From: an uncultured Acetatifactor sp.
GTDB taxonomy: Bacteria; Bacillota; Clostridia; Lachnospirales; Lachnospiraceae
Length of the DNA: 34,411 bases
Direction: 5' to 3'
NCBI GenBank assembly: GCA_934394815.1
Contig: CAKRRD010000036.1
Location: 1 to 34,411 of the forward strand
Below the pieces are notes generated by a model. That model ran no database searches. It was given only the letters and a program-made list of their open reading frames with translations, and was not told the origin of the DNA. Position numbers and translations under genes: made by a program. How positions within the stretch are numbered: position 1 is the stretch's first letter; every line of letters starts with the position of its first letter. Shown here one piece after another: positions 23,791-31,867 of the stretch.

Positions 23791-23820
23791 ATTATAGCAT
23801 AGATGTTTATCATTTAGCAA
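23791..23820 (-). promoter_or_regulatory. Promoter of tRNA-Trp
   Basis: On the minus strand TTGCTA (23815-23820), an 18-base spacer and a perfect TATAAT (23791-23796), about 35 bases before the mature tRNA. Confidence 0.75.
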
Positions 23821-23871
23821 GTGAAAATTTTAAATTTTTGCAAAAACTTTTGCAATTCCGGGGAAAACCAC

Positions 23872-23993
23872 AAAAAATACCTTATAACACAATTAAAGCA
23901 GCCGCAGGCGGGAAACCTGCAGCCACTTTAATTGTGTAAAAGGGGAATTCTTCCGGAAATCTACTTATATAAGCGGTTCGGCTCTCACCGAAC
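23872..23993 (-). ncRNA. Candidate short non-coding RNA of unknown function
   Basis: A minus-strand promoter at 24000-24028 would start a transcript near 23993. Its 5' end immediately forms GTTCGG-TGAGAG-CCGAAC (23993 to 23976). After about 40 unpaired bases a large hairpin follows: CTTTAATTGTGT/ACACAATTAAAG outer stem (23887-23898 with 23926-23937) and GCAGG/CCTGC inner stem, then a T-rich tract. No start codon with a reasonable frame exists. The promoter, two-hairpin body and terminator describe a free-standing RNA of about 110-120 bases. I do not recognise it as 6S RNA, a riboswitch or another known class. Confidence 0.5.
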
Positions 23994-23999
23994 AAGATT

Positions 24000-24028
24000 A
24001 GTATATTACACAATTTGGCTTTTGTCTA
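24000..24028 (-). promoter_or_regulatory. Promoter of the candidate short RNA
   Basis: On the minus strand TAGACA (24023-24028), exactly 17 bases, and TATACT (24000-24005). Both hexamers match consensus in five of six bases. Confidence 0.65.
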
Positions 24029-24120
24029 CCGTTTTTTTGCAAAAATCGGCAAAAAAATTTGCATATCAAAAAGCAGGAGAAAATAAAAATGTATATAATC
24101 AGATACATGGGTAGAAGGAC

Positions 24121-24150
24121 TTGCTTTTCAGCGCAGATTTCGTGTAATAT
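24121..24150 (+). promoter_or_regulatory. Candidate promoter of the formate/nitrite transporter gene
   Basis: TTGCTT (24121-24126), an 18-base spacer and TAATAT (24145-24150). The rest of the upstream region holds two copies of TTTTTGCAAAAA (23835-23846 and 24034-24045) whose role is unknown. Confidence 0.5.
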
Positions 24151-24161
24151 AAGCGTTATAT
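24147..24161. promoter_or_regulatory. Inverted repeat at the transporter promoter start site
   Basis: ATATAA-GCG-TTATAT is a perfect inverted repeat beginning within the -10 element. Its position suits a repressor, but the sequence matches no regulator I can name (it is not a Rex, Fnr or CIRCE site). Confidence 0.4.
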
Positions 24162-24211
24162 GAGTATGAGAAGGTACGGCAGACAAGGGCTGTACGGAAA
24201 TGAGGGAAAAT

Positions 24212-25075
24212 ATGGAACAGCATTTTAATACCCCGGCGGAAGTCATCGATACCAACATGAAAGCCGGAGAGGGCAAGGCGCATCTTCCTCTGGGCAAGAT
24301 GATCCTGTTAGGCATTATGGCGGGTGCTTTTATCGCGCTGGGCGGAGCGACCAGCAGCACCGCCGCACACGCTATTGACAATGTAGGTCTGGCACGATTC
24401 GTAGCCGGTATCATCTTCCCGGTGGGACTGATGATCATTGTATTTGTAGGCGGAGAACTTTTCACCGGTAACTGTCTGATCGTCATGGACGTGGTTGGCA
24501 AAAAGGTAACATGGTTCGAATGTATCCGCAATCTGATCGTGGTATATTTCAGTAATTTGATCGGTGCGCTGATCATCGACACGCTGATCTACTTTTCCGG
24601 GAATCTGGATTACACCGGCGGCTTGCTTGGTGCCTATGCCATCAAAGTGGCAGTCGGCAAGGTAGGAATCTCTCCCCTGAAGGGAATCACCTCCGGTATC
24701 CTGTGCAACATTCTGGTGTGTATCGCCATTCTGATGGCAGCGGCAGCAACGGATATCGTAGGCAAGGTCTGGGCAATCTTTTTCCCGATCATGGCCTTTG
24801 TAGTCGGCGGTTTTGAGCACTGTGTGGCAAATATGTTCTACATTCCCGTAGGCATGATGGCTGCACAGAACCCCGCGTATGTGGCAAAAGCACAGGAGGC
24901 TTACGGCCTGACCGCAGAGCAGATCCGGGGCCTGACGGTACTGCACAGTCTGAACAACTTTATTCCCGTTACCATCGGCAATATCTTGGGCGGAATGGTA
25001 TTCGTAGGAATTCCCTGCTACTTTATCTATAAGAAGAAGTGGCAGAAATGGCATGAAGAATCCAAGACCGCATAG
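24212..25075 (+). CDS. Formate/nitrite transporter family channel
   Basis: A pentameric anion channel family (FocA, NirC, HSC). The 287-residue protein has six hydrophobic segments. It carries two family landmarks: the loop GGELFTGNCLIV after the second helix and FEHCVANMFYIPVGM with the central conserved histidine. I prefer ATG 24212, with GAGGG seven bases upstream, to ATG 24200. In fermenting Clostridia such channels usually export formate made by pyruvate formate-lyase, but nitrite or hydrosulfide cannot be excluded from sequence. It is monocistronic, with an upstream promoter and inverted repeat and a terminator at 25116. Confidence 0.92.
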   Translation: MEQHFNTPAEVIDTNMKAGEGKAHLPLGKMILLGIMAGAFIALGGATSSTAAHAIDNVGLARFVAGIIFPVGLMIIVFVGGELFTGNCLIVMDVVGKKVTWFECIRNLIVVYFSNLIGALIIDTLIYFSGNLDYTGGLLGAYAIKVAVGKVGISPLKGITSGILCNILVCIAILMAAAATDIVGKVWAIFFPIMAFVVGGFEHCVANMFYIPVGMMAAQNPAYVAKAQEAYGLTAEQIRGLTVLHSLNNFIPVTIGNILGGMVFVGIPCYFIYKKKWQKWHEESKTA

Positions 25076-25115
25076 GGCGAGCGGGGTCACAAAGAAAATA
25101 CAGAGCAGAACAGAG

Positions 25116-25153
25116 GCAGCCTGGGACAATGGTAAGATCCCCGGCTGCTTTTT
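25116..25153 (+). terminator. Terminator after the formate/nitrite transporter gene
   Basis: GCAGCC (25116-25121) pairs with GGCTGC (25143-25148), with inner GGG/CCC pairing, followed by five T. Confidence 0.85.
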
Positions 25154-25370
25154 GCTTATATGGTGCGCTGGATACAGATTTGTGTTTGTGCAAGAAGCCG
25201 TATGTGGTGAAGGTACCTCGTTGAGCTGTTGAGAGAACGATCCGGGTACGGATTTTTAGAATTATAAACGAAATATTAAATCGCATTTTCACACATGTAA
25301 TATAAAAATGAAAGAAAAAAAGAGATAAAACGAGAAAAAGAAAGAAATTGTATTTTAAATAACTGTGAAT
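25154..25370. other. Gene-free stretch with an unexplained hairpin
   Basis: No gene is visible. At 25213-25249 GTACC pairs with GGTAC, enclosing CGTT/AACG, followed by a T-run (GGATTTTTAG). CCGTA near 25197 could instead pair with TACGG at 25247. The remainder to the groES promoter is AT-rich and featureless. It may be a second terminator or a leftover regulatory RNA; a T-box core is not present. Confidence 0.35.
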
Positions 25371-25374
25371 GCGT

Positions 25375-25403
25375 TTGAAAAACTCGGCATATAAAACTAA
25401 TAT
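25375..25403 (+). promoter_or_regulatory. Promoter of groES-groEL
   Basis: TTGAAA (25375-25380), a 17-base spacer and TAATAT (25398-25403). Transcription would start just before the CIRCE element. Confidence 0.7.
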
Positions 25404-25415
25404 AGGCTATAGAAA

Positions 25416-25442
25416 TTAGCACTCGATAAAAATGAGTGCTAA
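25416..25442. promoter_or_regulatory. CIRCE element (HrcA operator)
   Basis: TTAGCACTC (25416-25424), nine bases, GAGTGCTAA (25434-25442): a perfect match to the conserved heat-shock operator bound by HrcA. It places groESL under HrcA repression; hrcA itself is not in the window. Confidence 0.98.
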
Positions 25443-25494
25443 CAAATGAAAAAGTGTAATATGATATTTAAATAGTGATAAGGAGGCAGTTGTC

Positions 25495-25779
25495 ATGAAT
25501 TTGAAACCCTTAGGTGACAGAGTAGTATTAAAACAGTTAGTTGCAGAGGAGACTACCAAATCCGGTATCGTGCTCCCCGGTCAGAATAAGGAAAAGCCCC
25601 AGCAGGCAGAAGTTGTTGCTGTCGGCCCCGGTGGTGTCGTAGACGGCAAGGAAGTAAAGATGGAAGTTAAGGTTGGCGATCAGGTCATCTATTCCAAATA
25701 CTCCGGAACCGAAGTAAAGCTGGACGACGAAGAGTATATCATCGTAAAGCAGAGCGACATCCTTGCAATCATTCAGTAA
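25495..25779 (+). CDS. groES: Co-chaperonin GroES
   Basis: The 94-residue Hsp10 that caps the GroEL cavity. It begins [11 protein letters not shown], has the mobile loop region [19 protein letters not shown] (about 18-36) that docks on GroEL, and ends with [13 protein letters not shown]. Length and order are standard. GGAGG lies nine bases upstream. It is first in the CIRCE-controlled operon with groEL, 60 bases away. Confidence 0.98.
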   Translation: MNLKPLGDRVVLKQLVAEETTKSGIVLPGQNKEKPQQAEVVAVGPGGVVDGKEVKMEVKVGDQVIYSKYSGTEVKLDDEEYIIVKQSDILAIIQ

Positions 25780-25821
25780 TTGCAGAAATTGAAAAGGAAA
25801 TTAAGACTTAAGAACAAATAA

Positions 25822-27465
<1,644 letters not shown>

Positions 27466-27490
27466 GCGTTAGGACCCCTTCGACGCAGCC

Positions 27491-27553
27491 ACGACATAAA
27501 GAGGACCCAATCTCCAAGCTCGCTTGAGAGATTGGGTCCTTTTTATGTTGCGG
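27491..27553 (+). terminator. groEL terminator with unusually long stem
   Basis: The segment from CGACATAAAGAGGACCC to CAATCTC pairs over about 23 positions with GAGATTGGGTCC through TTTTATGTTG, interrupted only by two G-U pairs, with a small AAGC/GCTT inner stem. A T-run lies within the right arm (27541-27545). Confidence 0.85.
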
Positions 27554-27566
27554 ATATGGCGAAGTC

Positions 27567-27613
27567 CAGCGGATATCGCATGAACTGCGTGCAGTTTATG
27601 CGATAAGCCGCTG
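27567..27613 (+). repeat. Second long hairpin after groEL
   Basis: CAGCGG, TATCGCAT and AACTGC pair in order with GCAGTT, ATGCGATA and CCGCTG, with single-base bulges and a 2-base tip. There is no T-run, so it is not a terminator. Confidence 0.7.
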
Positions 27614-27642
27614 CTGCGTCGAAGCCTCACGTTGAATCCCCC

Positions 27643-27671
27643 TTGACGCTCCCCCAAAAACCTCTTAAACT
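27643..27671 (+). promoter_or_regulatory. Promoter of the DUF3006-like / two-component unit
   Basis: TTGACG (27643-27648), a 17-base spacer and TAAACT (27666-27671), 40 bases before the ATG at 27711. Confidence 0.6.
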
Positions 27672-27710
27672 TATCTCAGAAAAACCCATCAAAGAAAGAG
27701 GTATACCCCT

Positions 27711-27884
27711 ATGAATCGTTTTGAATACATTGTAGAAAGCATTGACGGCGATTACGCCCATCTTCGCAGAACAGACATCGAATCCGATGAATTAAAGCTG
27801 GTGGCCCGTGCGCTGCTTCCGCCCGAGATCATGGAGGGCACGAAGCTGTTGTATGAGTGGATGCAGTACTCCATTATGGAATAG
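27711..27884 (+). CDS. Small DUF3006-like protein (57 residues)
   Basis: A 57-codon gene with an AAAGAGG ribosome binding site. It reads FEYIVESIDGDYAHLRR near the start, which resembles the VDRIEGDxAVLE pattern of DUF3006 proteins. Then comes an acidic stretch (ESDELKLVARALLPPEIMEG) and an amphipathic end. The protein is soluble and its function unknown. It lies 15 bases before a response regulator gene with no terminator, so it is probably cotranscribed with the two-component system. Confidence 0.65.
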   Translation: MNRFEYIVESIDGDYAHLRRTDIESDELKLVARALLPPEIMEGTKLLYEWMQYSIME

Positions 27885-27899
27885 CGTTGGAGGATTACC

Positions 27900-28583
27900 A
27901 TGAAATTGTTATATGCAGAGGATGAACCCGGGCTGTCCGAAGCCGTGGTGGACATCCTCACTTATTACAAATATCAGGTGGATGCGGTGGACAACGGCAC
28001 AGATGCCCTTGCCTACGCGGAAGCGGAACATTATGACGGTATCATTCTGGATGTCATGATGCCGGGTCTGAGCGGACTGGAAGTGCTGCAGAAGCTGCGG
28101 CAGGAGGGCTGCCGGATACCGATCATGCTGCTAACTGCCAAGGCGGAGATCGAGGACCGCGTTGTGGGACTGGATCTGGGAGCGGACGATTATCTGCCGA
28201 AGCCCTTTGCCATGAAGGAACTATTGGCGAGAGTCCGGGCCATGCTGCGCCGGAGAGAGGAATATACCCCCAATGTGCTGACCTGTGGGGATCTGGCATT
28301 GAACCAGCAGGATTATACCCTAAGCTCTTCCACCGACAGCGTGGTACTTCCCAAGCTGGAATACCGGATGATGGAAGCGCTGATGCTGCATCAGGACGGC
28401 TATCTGTCCACAGAGGATTTGTTGACGAAGGTATGGGGATACGATACGGAAGCGGAGCCAGGCGTAGTCTGGGTCTACCTGTCCTATCTGCGGAAGCGTT
28501 TCGCTGCGTTGCAGTCCAAGGTGACGATCCAGGCAAAGCGTAGCGTAGGCTACCGGCTGGATAAGGAGGATTGCCATGATTAA
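27900..28583 (+). CDS. OmpR-family response regulator
   Basis: A 227-residue regulator. The receiver domain (1-115) has the acidic pair E7/D8, the phosphorylated Asp51 in ILDVMMPG, a conserved Thr in LLTAKAE, and Lys in LPKPF. The C-terminal winged helix (about 130-222) ends with SYLRKRF and the wing VGYRLDK. GGAGG lies upstream. It overlaps the sensor kinase gene by eight bases. Its targets are unknown; the beta-helix lipoprotein and GH43 genes downstream are candidates by position only. Confidence 0.95.
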   Translation: MKLLYAEDEPGLSEAVVDILTYYKYQVDAVDNGTDALAYAEAEHYDGIILDVMMPGLSGLEVLQKLRQEGCRIPIMLLTAKAEIEDRVVGLDLGADDYLPKPFAMKELLARVRAMLRRREEYTPNVLTCGDLALNQQDYTLSSSTDSVVLPKLEYRMMEALMLHQDGYLSTEDLLTKVWGYDTEAEPGVVWVYLSYLRKRFAALQSKVTIQAKRSVGYRLDKEDCHD

Positions 28584-29979
28584 GGTCCTGCGTAAAAAAT
28601 TTATCCGGACGGCAATGCTGGCGGTGACGGTACTGCTGGTGCTTTTGCTGGGGGCCATCAACCTCATCAATCTGGGAATGGTACGGCGGGATTTGAAGGA
28701 TACGCTGCAAATGGTGGCGGACAGGGTGGACAAGCCGGACAATGATCTGGTGAATACTGCATATTTTCTGGTGAAAATAGCGGAAAGCGGAGAAGTGGCT
28801 TCTGTGGATGTCGCCCATGTGACAAGTGTGGACGAGGAGCAGGCGGCTTCTTATGCGCTGAAAATCTATGAAAAATATTCCGCCGCTATGGCAGGACAGG
28901 AAAATATTCCGGTGGCGCCCGCAGAACCAGATGCAGAGAGACCATTTCCCGAAGAGGCAATGGCAGGAGAAGCAGCACCAGATGGAAGCCAACCGGAGGA
29001 AAACGCATGCAACCCGGATAATCTTTCCGGCAAAGACACTGACCCCAGGACAGCCATGCGGGATCCCATGACCCAGAGTACCGGAAGAATCTCGGGCTAT
29101 CTCTATCTGGTACATCCGTCTGCTGCGGGACAAGGTACGACGGACATTGTTTTTCTGGATCCCCAAAAGGAAGAACTAAGCTGCCTGCGGGTATTTGCAT
29201 TGTCAGCGGGACTGGGTGTCGTGTGCCTGCTTGGGATGTATCTGTTCGTCCGCAGACTTTCCCGCAGAGCCATAGAGCCCATTGCGGAGAGCATGGAGAA
29301 GCAGAGACAGTTTATCACCGATGCCGGACATGAATTAAAGACCCCGTTAGCCATTATTTTATCCAATACCGAAGCCATGGAGCTCTATCAGGGCGAAAGC
29401 AAGTGGAGCCGTAATATCAGAGAGCAGGTAGGACGGCTGGACGGCCTGACGAAAAATCTGCTCTTATTGTCCCGGATGGAAGAATATTCTGAGAATGTGG
29501 TACGGGAAAGTCTGGATCTGGGAGAACTGGCACAGAAAATGGCGGAGCCTTTTAGGGAGCCGTTAGCACTTCGGGGGATCACACTCCGGACGGAACTTCC
29601 CGGGAAAATACAGATCAGCGCAAACAGGGAGCAGATCGAGCGGTTACTCAGCGTTTTATTGGAGAATGCGCTGAAATATGCCAGTGACAACGGAGAAGTG
29701 GCTGTTTCACTGCGGTGTAAAAATGACGGACGGAGATTCAAAGCGGTGCTGAGGGTGGAAAATATCTGTGCGGAACTTCCCGGGGTAGCACCGGAAGCTT
29801 TGTTTGAGCGTTTCCGCAGAGGAGATGAAGCCCGCACCCGGAAAAAAGGCGGCTACGGCATTGGACTGGCAGTTGCGAAGGCCTGTGCGGAGGCGAATAA
29901 CGGCAGCATCCGCGCAATTTATGAAGAACCGAATCGGATCTGTTTTGAGATATTGTTTCATATAGTATCCTTCGCTTGA
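28576..29979 (+). CDS. Membrane sensor histidine kinase
   Basis: A 467-residue kinase partner of the upstream regulator. Helix 1 spans about 11-33. An extracytoplasmic region of about 170 residues is rich in Pro, Glu and Asp and has no recognisable sensor fold. Helix 2 is at about 206-226. The H-box is DAGHELKTPLAII with His252, the N-box is LLSVLLENALKYA, and the ATP lid ends GGYGIGLAVAKA. The usual DxGxG G1 box is replaced by a VENICAELPG-type sequence, a variant I recall from related Clostridia kinases, so activity is still likely. A classical HAMP domain is not evident. Confidence 0.92.
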   Translation: MIKVLRKKFIRTAMLAVTVLLVLLLGAINLINLGMVRRDLKDTLQMVADRVDKPDNDLVNTAYFLVKIAESGEVASVDVAHVTSVDEEQAASYALKIYEKYSAAMAGQENIPVAPAEPDAERPFPEEAMAGEAAPDGSQPEENACNPDNLSGKDTDPRTAMRDPMTQSTGRISGYLYLVHPSAAGQGTTDIVFLDPQKEELSCLRVFALSAGLGVVCLLGMYLFVRRLSRRAIEPIAESMEKQRQFITDAGHELKTPLAIILSNTEAMELYQGESKWSRNIREQVGRLDGLTKNLLLLSRMEEYSENVVRESLDLGELAQKMAEPFREPLALRGITLRTELPGKIQISANREQIERLLSVLLENALKYASDNGEVAVSLRCKNDGRRFKAVLRVENICAELPGVAPEALFERFRRGDEARTRKKGGYGIGLAVAKACAEANNGSIRAIYEEPNRICFEILFHIVSFA

Positions 29980-30049
29980 GCCGGATTTGTCGGCGCAAAA
30001 GCACAGGAAAACCCCATAAAGAAGTATATAAATAGCAGACAGTTCACAA

Positions 30050-30086
30050 AAGCTTCACAGAATTTCGTATTCTGTGGAGCTTTTTT
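30050..30086 (+). terminator. Terminator of the two-component operon
   Basis: AAGCTTCACAGAAT (30050-30063) pairs with ATTCTGTGGAGCTT (30069-30082) with one G-U pair and a 5-base loop, followed by six T. Confidence 0.92.
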
Positions 30087-30122
30087 CTAAGTTAAATCTA
30101 AGGTTGGCATTATACAATGATT

Positions 30123-30150
30123 TTGTCAGTAAGGAAAACAAAACTATACA
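30123..30150 (+). promoter_or_regulatory. Promoter of the beta-helix lipoprotein gene
   Basis: TTGTCA (30123-30128), a 16-base spacer and TATACA (30145-30150), each five of six to consensus. The leader of about 95 bases contains a hairpin GGC-T-CGAAA/TTTCG-CC near 30191-30212 of unknown role. Confidence 0.65.
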
Positions 30151-30252
30151 GAGCCGCATCCGGAAAATCGCATTTGCAAAGTTTTCTTTTGGCTCGAAAG
30201 GCTTTTTCGCCAGATAAGATAGAGAATAGTTACAACGAAAGGAGCAATTATT

Positions 30253-31752
30253 ATGAAGAAAACAACAGTTATGAGCTTACTTATGATCATGGCACTGGCA
30301 GTCAGCGCCTGCGGAGCGAACACCGGCACTACCGCAGAGACCACGGAAATTACTACGGAGGCAGGGGATACAAACAACACGGACAAGCCCGATGGACAGC
30401 CGCCTCAGGACGGGCAGGGCGGATCGGGAGATCAGAGAGGACAGAACGCTCCCGGCGGTGAGATGGGACAGCCCCCCGAGGGTGGTCAGGGAGGTCAGGG
30501 AGCACAGAACGCTCCCGGCGGCAATGGTGCACCCGGAGGTTTCGGCGGATCCGGAGAAGTGACGCAGGGAACCGCAGCCATCACCATTGATACAGACGGT
30601 ACTTATACCGCAGAGACCTATACATCCACCGGGGATGATGAAAATGCCCTTCGCGTGGACGGTGCAGAGGTGACTCTGACAGATATTACAGTAGATAAGG
30701 CTTCCGGTGCCACCTCCAATACCGAGGACGGCGATTTCTACGGCATGAATGCGGCACTCCTGGCAACCGACGGTGCCAATGTTACCATTACCGGTGCTGC
30801 GGTGACATCCTCCGCCCAGAACGGCAACGGCGTATTCAGCTATGGCGAAGGTACAGTGGTGAACATTTCCGATTCCATCATCACCACCACGGCGGATAAT
30901 TCCGGCGGTATCCAGACCACCGGAGGCGGTACTACCAATGCAACGAACCTGACGGTAAAGACTTCCGGCAATTCTTCCGCAGCCATTCGTTCCGACCGTG
31001 GCGGCGGTACTGTAGTGGTCAACAACGGAACCTATGAGAGTAACGGCTATAATTCCCCGGCAGTTTATTCTACCGCGGATATTACGGTAAAAAATGCTAC
31101 ACTGACCGCCAATAATTCCGAGGCACTGGTCATCGAAGGACAGAATTCCATCACATTGGAAAACTGTGACGTGACCGGTAACATGAGCGATACCCAGGGC
31201 AGCAGTTCCGAGGAAAACGTGCACAACGTCATGATCTACCAGTCCATGTCCGGTGATGCCGAGGTCGGAACCTCCAGTTTCAGCATGACAGGCGGCACAT
31301 TGACCTCCAGAAATGGTGACATGTTCTATGTTACCAATACACACTGCACCCTGACCTTATCCGGTGTCAAGATCGTTAATCAGGACAGCGAGGGTGTACT
31401 GATGAGAGTGGTGGGCAACAGTGCCTCCCACGGATGGGGCACGGCAGGTTCCAACGGCGCCCAGGTGGATGCAACTTTTGACAGTCAGACGGTAGAAGGA
31501 GACATCGTGGTGGATACCATTTCCACATTGAATCTGACCCTGTCCAACAACAGCAGTTTCACCGGAACCATCAATATTATTGACAATGCCGAGGATGGTA
31601 CCGCCGTGGACAACAATGCCGTGATTACTGTAGAAAAAGGCAGCACCTGGACATTGACTGGCGATTGCAGTATCAGCTCGCTGGACAATCAGGGCACCAT
31701 CAATTACAATGGCTACACCATTACGCTGGCGGACGGTACAATCCTGAAGTAA
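30253..31752 (+). CDS. Surface lipoprotein with right-handed beta-helix domain
   Basis: A 499-residue secreted protein. The signal peptide ends in a lipobox (VSAC, Cys20), so it should be anchored outside the membrane. Residues 21-100 form a low-complexity linker of Gly, Gln and Pro (repeats such as GQGGQGAQNAPGG). From about 105 to the end, short strands recur in the NGTYESNGYNSPAVYSTADI style, with many Asn, Thr, Gly and Val. This is typical of parallel beta-helix proteins such as polysaccharide-binding Cthe_2159 relatives or pectate-lyase-like folds. I see no catalytic residues, so binding to glycans or the cell surface is more likely than cleavage. AAAGGAG precedes the ATG. Confidence 0.82.
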   Translation: MKKTTVMSLLMIMALAVSACGANTGTTAETTEITTEAGDTNNTDKPDGQPPQDGQGGSGDQRGQNAPGGEMGQPPEGGQGGQGAQNAPGGNGAPGGFGGSGEVTQGTAAITIDTDGTYTAETYTSTGDDENALRVDGAEVTLTDITVDKASGATSNTEDGDFYGMNAALLATDGANVTITGAAVTSSAQNGNGVFSYGEGTVVNISDSIITTTADNSGGIQTTGGGTTNATNLTVKTSGNSSAAIRSDRGGGTVVVNNGTYESNGYNSPAVYSTADITVKNATLTANNSEALVIEGQNSITLENCDVTGNMSDTQGSSSEENVHNVMIYQSMSGDAEVGTSSFSMTGGTLTSRNGDMFYVTNTHCTLTLSGVKIVNQDSEGVLMRVVGNSASHGWGTAGSNGAQVDATFDSQTVEGDIVVDTISTLNLTLSNNSSFTGTINIIDNAEDGTAVDNNAVITVEKGSTWTLTGDCSISSLDNQGTINYNGYTITLADGTILK

Positions 31753-31867
31753 CGGTAATGTAAAGAGCGCAATATTTGTCATAAAATAAAAAGAAAACTG
31801 GCACGACAGAAGCACCGGGAAAAGGTACACTTACAGTATGATTATCAGTGATAAAAGGAGACCCCCT

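Larger units (their letters stand above)
27478..27624. repeat. Folded element with 12-bp terminal inverted repeats
   Basis: CTTCGACGCAGC (27478-27489) is repeated in inverse as GCTGCGTCGAAG (27613-27624). Between them lie two long hairpins: the groEL terminator (27491-27553) and a second hairpin (27567-27613). The 147-base unit could form a cruciform or three-way RNA junction. Its shape recalls a miniature inverted-repeat element, but it contains no transposase and no target duplication is evident. Confidence 0.55.

Noticed and set aside
23932..24114. 60-codon frame upstream of the formate/nitrite transporter
   Set aside because: It starts with GTG inside a hairpin arm, lacks a ribosome binding site and runs through AT-rich promoter-like DNA.
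25194..25256. T-box leader between the transporter terminator and groES
   Set aside because: The conserved T-box sequence is absent and no aminoacyl or amino-acid gene follows.
30151..30252. Cyclic-di-GMP riboswitch in the beta-helix gene leader
   Set aside because: A GCAAAG and a GGC-GCC hairpin are present, but the conserved three-way junction and paired core cannot be built.
30117..30461. Plus-strand frame overlapping the start of the beta-helix lipoprotein gene
   Set aside because: It is out of frame with a signal peptide and lipobox that have a good ribosome binding site; its end is a frame-shifted reading of the Gly/Gln linker.
28123..31344. Long minus-strand frames opposite the two-component and beta-helix genes
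   Set aside because: The plus-strand proteins have full domain structure; the antisense translations are low-complexity Cys/His/Gly-rich and lack start signals.
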